Shown: one piece after another, positions 57,013 through 64,000 of the stretch
Layout of the letters: the number at the start of each line of letters is the position of its first letter
Numbering within the stretch: position 1 is the stretch's first letter
Assembly: GCA_018350325.1 (NCBI GenBank)
Contig: JAEVLN010000006.1
Location: forward strand, 1,015,193-1,079,192
Reading direction: 5' to 3'
Source: Globodera rostochiensis
Lineage: Eukaryota > Nematoda > Chromadorea > Rhabditida > Heteroderidae
DNA length: 64,000 bases
Notes under the pieces: model-generated
Seen by the model: only the letters and a program-made list of their open reading frames with translations
Databases searched by the model: none
What the model was told of the DNA's origin: nothing
Made by a program: the position numbers and the translations under genes

Positions 57013-60000
57013 ATGCAAGTAATCAACCGCAGAATTGCTCGCGCAACCATGGCATCACTGCTGGTCCGGCAACCATCTTTGAGTGGTTCAACGCCAAATT
57101 TGAGCAGCAAAGTTTGTGCTGAAGAAGCAGGTTTCACAAAAATGCTTTTTCTTAGTATTTCAATTAAGTTAATAATTTTGCTAATTTTTAATTTTTAACG
57201 GATTTTGTAAAGAAAGTTGGTCAAAACAGAGGTGTCGGTTTTTGCGTCTTCGTAAACCCCTAGGAACACTTAATTTTACTAAGACTTTCGTTGTCAAAAT
57301 GAATTATTTTGAACCTCTTAAGGCAATTTTTGTTGTTATATTTTTACTTTTTAAATTAACAAAAAAAATGTCTTCAAATGGCACTTCCATTTTTTAAGGG
57401 CACGTCCAACGGGCTAAACATTTTGTGCACAACGATGTCATACCTTCCGCATCACATTTTGACTCAACTGGCGAGGTTTTTAAAACAAAAAATAATTTTT
57501 CACAAATTGGTCAAAATGAACGAATCCGTTCATCGTAATATGCCTAATTTGTGACACTTTTTTGGGTCATTTTTTTAAATTGTTTTTCTTTGTTACATCT
57601 CTTAGAAAGTGTTTTTTGGAGGGGTTTTCTGCTGGGCGTAGAATCCAAATATGACCACTTTTTCGACCAAATTTGAATCCCTTGGCCAAAAGTTTTCAAT
57701 TTTTGGCCTTTAAAGTCTTCAAAAAAGCACGATATTATAACGAAAAGCAATGATCGAATCATGCTCATTGAACGATTTTTGAGACCAAGTTTTGATTTTT
57801 GAATTCGACCAGACTTCCTAAAACAATTTTTAAAGGTTTTGGAAAAAATGACCAAAAGGCGGACCGAAACTAGACAAGTGCCAGAGTTAATGGACATCTT
57901 GAACAATTTCTGGTGTTAAAAAAAGATTTTTGAGCGAATATGGGATTTTCGTGGTAATTTTGCCGTTTTTCAGTTCCCATGGCCTTGGGTTCGTCGTGCC
58001 CACGCGCTCGGATTGATGAACACCGGCATGCCAGCTGAGAATGGCGGCATCGGACTGCCGCTGAAAGCCAAAATCGGCATTTTTGAGTCTATTGCCTACG
58101 GCGACATTGGACTCGGGTGGGTAAATTGAATTTTTTTTTCACATTGGGGGCGTCGTCTGAATTTTTTTTTGAAAATTTAAATTGTTATTTGTTTAAAAAT
58201 TGCACTAAATTTTCGTAAATGTCAATGCTTTTTCATTCCTTTGAAAGTAAATACACTTTTTTTTTTGGTTTAAATTTTAATAATTTTAGTCTCAACTGTC
58301 TTGTCTGTTTACATCGGTTCTAAACTTTGAAATTTTTTTTTGCCAAATTAACATTTTTTACAAAAAAAATTAAAAAATGTGCAAATTTTCTAAAAGCGAC
58401 AAAAACCACCAAATTCAGCACAACATTGATGGTCAGTGAACTGTCTCAACAGCCTCTGTTGGTGCGTTGTGTTTGTTTTTGTTGTTTATTTATTTATTTG
58501 TTAACAAATCTCCGAAATTTACAACTTTTAAAGTATGCCGGTACGTCGGAACAAAAGCAAAAGTACCTGGGGCCGATGCTGGAGCAGCCGTTGTTAGCCG
58601 TAATATTAAATATATTTTGTTTTTTTTTGTTTAATTTCCTGCGGCTAACGAATAATTTTTCTACAAAAAATATTACACTAAACGAATTTGTTTTGACAGA
58701 AATTGGCGAATGCTGCTAAAAAATAACAAAATAAAGGCCCATTTGTTAACGACTCCGTTTTTAGGACGTCGCCGGGATTTTCTAAACAAAAAAAAACATT
58801 TTTTTTGGGTTACCCAATTTTCAGGAATTGTTTTCTTAATTTTTACTGTTTTTTGTTGTTGTTGTTTTTATGAATACTAAATTTTTATTTTTTTACGAAT
58901 TCAACATTTAATGCCTTTCATTCAAAATTAGGCATTTGCGGTCACTGAGCCGGACGCGGGCTCCGACGTGTCCAATGTGTCGACGAGTGCCGAGCCGAGC
59001 GCGGACGGCACTTTCTTTGTGCTGAACGGTGCCAAAAAGTGGATCACCAACTGCGGTGTCGCAAACTGGTAATAAAAAGTAAATTAATATACATAACAAA
59101 AAATAAAAGAAAAATAAATATAATTAATTAATTACCGGTACTTTGTGTTGGCACGGACAGCGCCCGATCCGGACGCGCCGGCCAAAGACGCGTTCACCGG
59201 CTTCATTGTGGAGCGGAACACCCCAGGGCTAAGTGTTGGCGAAAAGGTGAACAACAAACACACACAAAGTGATCAATCTTTTCTGATCTGGTCCGTGAGA
59301 CGGCACGGCACGACACGTTCTAGAAAGCATTTTTGGAGGCACGGGTGTTGGAGGGGTTCCGTCGTAGAATCGGAAATGTTTCGGTTCGGATAATCGAAAA
59401 ATTCAAAATTCCCAGAGACTAAATACTAGAGCCCGGCGGGAACGGGATTCTCGCGGGAAAAGTACGGGATTCCCGTTCCCGTCTTTTTTGCCTGCGGGAA
59501 TGGGAAAAACACGGGATTCCCGTCCCGTACTTTTTGAAAACCCCGTTCCCGGAATTTTTTTTTACCGGGCTCTACTGAATACCCCAATCCAAACTCCATC
59601 AGCCAGATCGGTATTAGATTATTTCGTACGGGCCAAATCATTACTTCGGCAGAGGATTAATTGCGCAATTTCTTCCATTTCATCTCAAAATTGTACTATA
59701 TTGTTTTTTTTATGTTTCAAAAAAAGTGAAGCGTCATTTAGCTGCTTCTTCCAATGGCCATCAAACATAATTGACAAAAGCCTGAGATTATCGGCATTTC
59801 TTATTTTTATTTTTATTAAATTTAAGGAGCGTAACATGGGCCAACGATGCTGCGACAATCGAATGCTTTTCTTAGAAAATGTAAAAGTGCCGGTGGCAAA
59901 TGCGGTGGGCCGAATCGGCGGCGGATTTCGCCTTACGATGAGAGCTTTTGACCGGACACGACCCGTCGTGGGTGGGCACCTTTTGGAAGCCATTTTTTGA

Positions 60001-61506
60001 ATTTTTTTTTAGTTGTTTTTTCTACAATAATAATCTTTAATTGTCTATAAAAATTTTAAAATTATAAAAAAAATTTTAGCGTCAATGGCGTGCGGACTGC
60101 AGCAACGCGCACTGGACGAAGCAACCAAATATGCGATGGAACGGCGAACATTCGGGAAGCCCATCATCGAATACCAAGTAGACACCGGAAATGTTTTCAT
60201 CATTTTTTTGTTCCGAACTCATTTTCGTGTTGGGGCACCTCCGAGTTTGTCTGTCATTCATATTTTTGGGAGCTTTATGACTCCGGCACAACACTTTAAA
60301 GGTGCACTTGGCACAAGAAATTAAAGTTTTAGTACCAGTTTGAATTTGGGATGTGTAAATTATCTTTTTGGAATCAGAAAAAACGATTAAGGCCTTGAAA
60401 AATATAAAAATAAAACTTTTTGGAAGCCTTCACGTATTTTTAAAAAAATTTTGCAAAAAAGTCTCAAGTCTCGGTTTTTAAGGGGCTCGAGTCTCGGTAA
60501 TTTTGAACACCATTCCATTCAAAAAATATGATTGAAAGCTTCACCACCAATTTGCATTTACTATAATGGCTGATTTATCAAAAATTCCCATCAAAACAAA
60601 TGTATATTTGAGGGTGTGTCGTTCAAACTTGCCGAAATGGCCATGCATTTGGAGGCGTCCAAGGGCATCGTGAAACAGGCGGCCAAAAAGGTGGACGCAC
60701 AAGCGGAGGATGCCGTTTATTTCGCTTCAATGGCCAAATGCTTCGCGTGCGATGCGGCATTCCAAGTGATTGTTGATTTTATGGCATTTTTGCTTATAGA
60801 AATAAAGCCTTAAACAATTTAAATTTGTGATAAATAGTTTTATTTGAGAATTTATAGTTTATATATTTTGTTTTTTAGGCGGCTTCAAATGCAGTCCAGG
60901 TGAAGTTTGATTTTGGAATTGAATTTGTATATTGGAATAATACTATACCATGTGCCAAAATTGCGGTTTCGGATTTCCGGACATTTTTTGAGGATCCCGG
61001 ACATCCGGTGTGTCCCTGGTCTAAATGATGGAAAGAAGTTGATTAAATATTTAGTAGAGTAAGCCAAAATAGTACACATATAGAAGATGCAAAAGCTTAT
61101 CGTTAGCTTTAAAATTCCACGCAAAATAAAAAACCCAAATTATTATTTGATGAAAAAATCAGAGGCTTTCATGTGAAGTTAAGTCAATATTCAAATTTTT
61201 GGCTTATTCTTGTGACCAGAATGAGGCGAACTTTTATCCATCAGATCTGAACATGAGAACCGTGTGACCCGATTTTTACTTTTTTGGATCACAGTACTCC
61301 TCCCAATTTTGGCAAGAAATGCTTCATTTACATTAATTTTGCCATAGATTTTTGGCGGGAACGGTTTCAACGAAAGCTTTCCGGTGGAAAAGCTGTTGCG
61401 CGACTCGAAAACCCTGCAAATTTATGGAGGCACAAGCGAAATTCAACGGCTTGTGATTGCGCGAGAGTTGCGCAAGAAATACACGATGACGTCATCGCAG
61501 CTTTGA
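57013..61506 (+). CDS. Acyl-CoA dehydrogenase, medium-chain type, mitochondrial (422 aa, twelve exons)
   Basis: Exons 57013-57130, 57399-57475, 57974-58116, 58419-58461, 58534-58599, 58932-59068, 59138-59246, 59827-59971, 60080-60177, 60613-60765, 60879-60899, 61348-61506 add to 1269 nt; human MCAD is about the same length. Residues 1-~35 are Arg/Ser-rich without acidic residues, a matrix-targeting peptide. Diagnostic blocks follow: [38 protein letters not shown] (FAD/substrate), [72 protein letters not shown]. The enzyme would perform the first step of fatty-acid beta-oxidation with FAD. Two anomalies: residue 397 is Gly (codon 61426-61428) in IYGGTSEIQ where MCAD has the catalytic Glu, and the intron 59069-59137 lacks an AG acceptor. 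The open frame argues against an old pseudogene. Confidence 0.85.
59427..59574. mobile_element. 148-bp hAT-type MITE in an acyl-CoA dehydrogenase intron
   Basis: TAGAGCCCGGCGGGAACGGG at the left, ACCGGGCTCTA at the right; CTAAATAC (59419-59426) and CTGAATAC (59575-59582) flank it, one mismatch. Subterminal 'cgggattcccgttcccg' repeats. Confidence 0.75.
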
Positions 61507-62113
61507 TGAACAAAGATAGTGGATAATTTTTTATTTAAATTGATCCCATTTTGTTCTTTTTTTAAAGAATGTTCTTTTTTTGGAGGGCTCAGAGGATTTC
61601 AATAATAGATTCTAGTCGATTATTTGCCAAAACGTATTGCGCTTATTTGTTTAAGATTTGAGAATTTTCAAGGGATTTTTGATAGAAATCACGCCAAAAA
61701 AACAAAATCGTCTTTTTTATACCCCAAATTTTAGGTATTGATGTACTTTTTTCAGAAAATTTTCGATGTGATCCCTGTTTTAATAAAGCGACTGCCGTTT
61801 TGTTTAATTTTCTGTCAATACTTATTTGTCACCTTTGTGTTGTGTTTAATAATGAATATTTGTGCTTAAAATCTATTTGATTTTAAAATTGTTCTAATTC
61901 TGCATGCTCCCATACAAGCAAGGCGCGCGGACCGCCATTTACAGCTTAAAACCAAAAAAAATTAAAAAACCCGTTTGAAAACCCGTTTCATCAGTTCAAG
62001 TAATTAATTAAACATTAAACACAAATCACTTTTTACCAAGCCCTAATGGTATCTGCCATTATTCCAAAAAAAATATTTATCCATATAAATTTCAGTAGTG
62101 ATTTTTTATGTAA
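61507..62113. other. Intergenic between convergent genes
   Basis: 3' flanks of the acyl-CoA dehydrogenase gene (plus) and the chemoreceptor gene (minus) meet here. An 'aataaag' signal for the plus gene is near 61782. No gene seen. Confidence 0.5.
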
Positions 62114-63862
62114 TTAAGAAATTGCTGGCAATTGTTGTACGGAACTGTAAATTCTGTTCTGCAATTGATGGCCAACAGCTCCTCCAACTGGCCGATGATT
62201 ATTGTTTCGGGGTCCCGCTATTGCATGGACACGAACATTTTGAATATTTGTTATGCGAATGATCGCAAAATCTTTGATCAGTTGTTGACGGAAAGTGCCG
62301 CTGGCCCATAACAGTAACCAACTGGACAGCACTACAGTACCTGTTGGTGAAGTAACCGTTGAAATTTTTAGTCTTTAAATTTTAATTAGGTCCATGAATT
62401 TTTGTCGGAAACCCAAGAATTTTTCAATTCCTGTCACCTATGTCCATAATCAGTGGATAGTAGATGTACAAAATAGCCTTTGTTTTCGCATCGCTGTTAC
62501 AACCAATAAAAATCTGTTGTGAATTTTATATTATTAGAAAATATATATTTTATGTAAATGATTTTTAGCTACCAAAATCAGGCTTGCGACGAGAATATGA
62601 CCTAAAAAAGTTGCCAATGCATAAATCACCAGTTTCCTCTCGATTAAAGCTTCGTTGTTTCCGCAGTTTACGCCAACTTTGTTCATATGTAATTTGTATG
62701 CGACAAAAATGCCAATGTTTATCAAAACGCATAAAATTGTAAAAATGATCGAGAAGGCGGCACTAATGTAAGTCAAATAGTTTGTGTACGTTGCCTTAAT
62801 GGAAATTGGGTACTTTCGCATTTTGCGACCCCCTACTCAAATTTGCGGAAAACATCATATATGGGGTTCTCAAGGGTGCTGATCACGAATCTGACAATAT
62901 TTTTAAGATCTGACAACATCTAAGATTTTAAAAATTTATGATAATGTATTATTTTTTTTACCATTAATCACACAAAAGGTAGAAAATCTTAAAAATATTG
63001 TCAGATTTCGTGATCAGCACCCTTGAAAACCCCATATATGATGTTTTCAGCAAATTTGGGGGTCGCAAAATGCGAAAGTACCGGAAATTGTAAAGTGATT
63101 TAAAATAATTGAATTCTGAATTTAAAATGCCACAAGCTAAATAAATTTTGGGAAATTATTAGGAAAATTTACATACATCTCCAGCTTCATTTATAACGAA
63201 AGTGCGGTCTGTGGTTGAATTTGGGTTGAGCAATTGAATAGTTGCATCCGTTTTAAACACCGGCCAACACAATAATGTTGGCACAAAGTAAACAAAAATT
63301 GTTATAAACGGAAGAAATTTTTGCCATATCTTAAAATAGCTAATTGTTTATTACCTAGTTTTAATATTAAAAAACGCGACCTTTTCATGTTTTATTGGCA
63401 TTATGATTGCAGTCAATCGGTTCAACAATATAAAAGCCGTAACAAAATTATTCGTTTGGTGTGTGTGTCCGGTAACAAAAAAGGAAATTGCAAGCATCCA
63501 ATTTGAGAACTGCGAGTAAATAGAGTAAATTACGGCACCGATTATGGAGGGCACCCGGTAGCTGTAGAAAGAGCTCAACACGTAAAGACAATCCTAAAAT
63601 ATTTTTGGTGGAAAAAGCTGATCAATCTTAATGATTAGTAATTCTTTCTATAACAATCGGAATTCTGACTTCTTTCAAAATTTGAATTTGTTACCGGAAT
63701 TGCCCGCATAACAAAAAGCGCATAGAATGAGTTGTGAAACTTTTTATGCCGAACGATGGTGACAATTTCGGCAATATAAAGTGCCATTGACGGAATGGTT
63801 AAACAAATGGTTAAGTAGTTGATTGGAATTCGAACTGAGATGAACCATTCGGTAAAGCCCAT
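62114..63862 (-). CDS. Seven-transmembrane chemoreceptor, Srg-like (352 aa, six exons)
   Basis: Exons 63862-63695, 63593-63381, 63329-63177, 62794-62573, 62513-62438 and 62340-62114 join in frame (1059 nt). The protein is a string of hydrophobic helices: YLTICLTIPSMALYIAEIVT, FYALFVMRAIPDCLYVL, IIGAVIYSIYSQFSNW, a cytoplasmic LLNRLTAIIMPIKHEKIWQK after helix III, IFVYFVPTLLCWPVF, AAFSIIFTILCVLINIGIFV, LATFLGHILVASLILV, YYPLIMDIG and LSSWLLLWASG, then a basic cytoplasmic tail. NR...P..H..IW after helix III and the final PLIMD motif are typical of nematode Srg/Srv receptors; Srg is my preference, from memory. It would sit in the cilia of sensory neurons. The fourth exon's acceptor lies 13 bp from a MITE, which itself offers a second in-frame acceptor. 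Confidence 0.75.
62809..63082. mobile_element. 274-bp hAT-type MITE at a chemoreceptor splice acceptor
   Basis: GGTACTTTCGCATTTTGCGA and its complement form the ends, continuing for ~110 bp as a near-perfect inverted repeat; GGAAATTG flanks both sides (62801-62808, 63083-63090). Related to 31540-31785. Confidence 0.85.
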
Positions 63863-64000
63863 GTTAAAATTATTTTAAATTATGCTAAATATTTTTTTAT
63901 ATTATTTTCTTTGTTAAAATATAAAAGAAAAAAAAATTCAACTGAATGGATTAATTGTAACAGACCAATTACGGAGGAAAAAGGGAAGGTGCTAATTTGC
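63863..64000. other. 5' flank of the chemoreceptor gene
   Basis: AT-rich DNA upstream of the start codon at 63862; nothing further recognised. Confidence 0.4.

Noticed and set aside
57544..57906. 120-residue minus-strand open frame
   Set aside because: Lies wholly in intron 2 of the acyl-CoA dehydrogenase gene, low-complexity Lys/Ser composition, no family resemblance.

Overview
The window looks like nuclear DNA of a nematode. It is AT-rich, almost every recognisable gene is broken by short GT-AG (occasionally GC-AG) introns, and there is no operon or bacterial signal. Nematode-specific signs are a tandem family of secreted six-cysteine proteins that I match from memory to the C6 domain family, a 7TM chemoreceptor of the Srg type, and scattered TTAGGC/GCCTAA palindromes that share the nematode telomere hexamer. 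A signal-peptide-bearing ubiquitin-like protein recalls secreted ubiquitin effectors of plant-parasitic cyst nematodes, so a tylenchid is my best guess. This is inference, not proof.

Layout. 0.2-0.6 kb: a small secreted Cys-rich gene (minus). 1.5-4.8 kb: the C-terminal ~70% of a carboxylesterase gene (plus, nine exons) with no visible 5' exons. 6.1-46.5 kb: a tandem array of five C6-domain genes, all on the minus strand. Each has the same plan: signal-peptide exon, Ala/Thr-rich linker plus CxxC exon, GC...LC exon, and a last exon with the final two Cys. Copies A, D, E and F are intact by my exon joins (196, 194, 260 and 199 aa). Copy B has lost exons 1-2 where a Helitron sits. A homologous ~350-450 bp 5' region precedes each intact copy.

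The array has been blown apart by transposons. A 20 kb block (18.9-39 kb) separates copies D and E. It holds a 5.24 kb tandem duplication (19441-24675 / 24676-29916), each unit carrying a 2.94 kb hAT transposon with 8-bp target duplications. The second hAT encodes an apparently complete 651-aa, ten-exon transposase; the first differs by a nonsense codon in the BED finger. Part of the same unit recurs inverted at 34.5-35.7 kb without the internal MITE, which gives a paralogous empty site. At least nine hAT-type elements with exact or near-exact 8-bp target duplications can be delimited by eye, several of them nested.

47-48.7 kb: a multi-exon secreted Cys-rich gene (minus). 49.9-52.8 kb: a single-exon secreted protein with three ubiquitin-like domains and thirteen 16-residue repeats, followed by three orphan ubiquitin-like exons, the last cut by a MITE. 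53-56.4 kb: nested hAT debris. 57.0-61.5 kb: a complete twelve-exon mitochondrial medium-chain-type acyl-CoA dehydrogenase gene (422 aa) with two oddities, a Gly where the catalytic Glu is expected and an intron that cannot end in AG. 62.1-63.9 kb: a six-exon Srg-like chemoreceptor (minus) with a hAT MITE abutting a splice acceptor.

Exon joins were made by hand from splice signals, frame continuity and family resemblance. No alignment or HMM search was possible. Boundaries carry an uncertainty of a few bases where alternative AG/GT sites exist.
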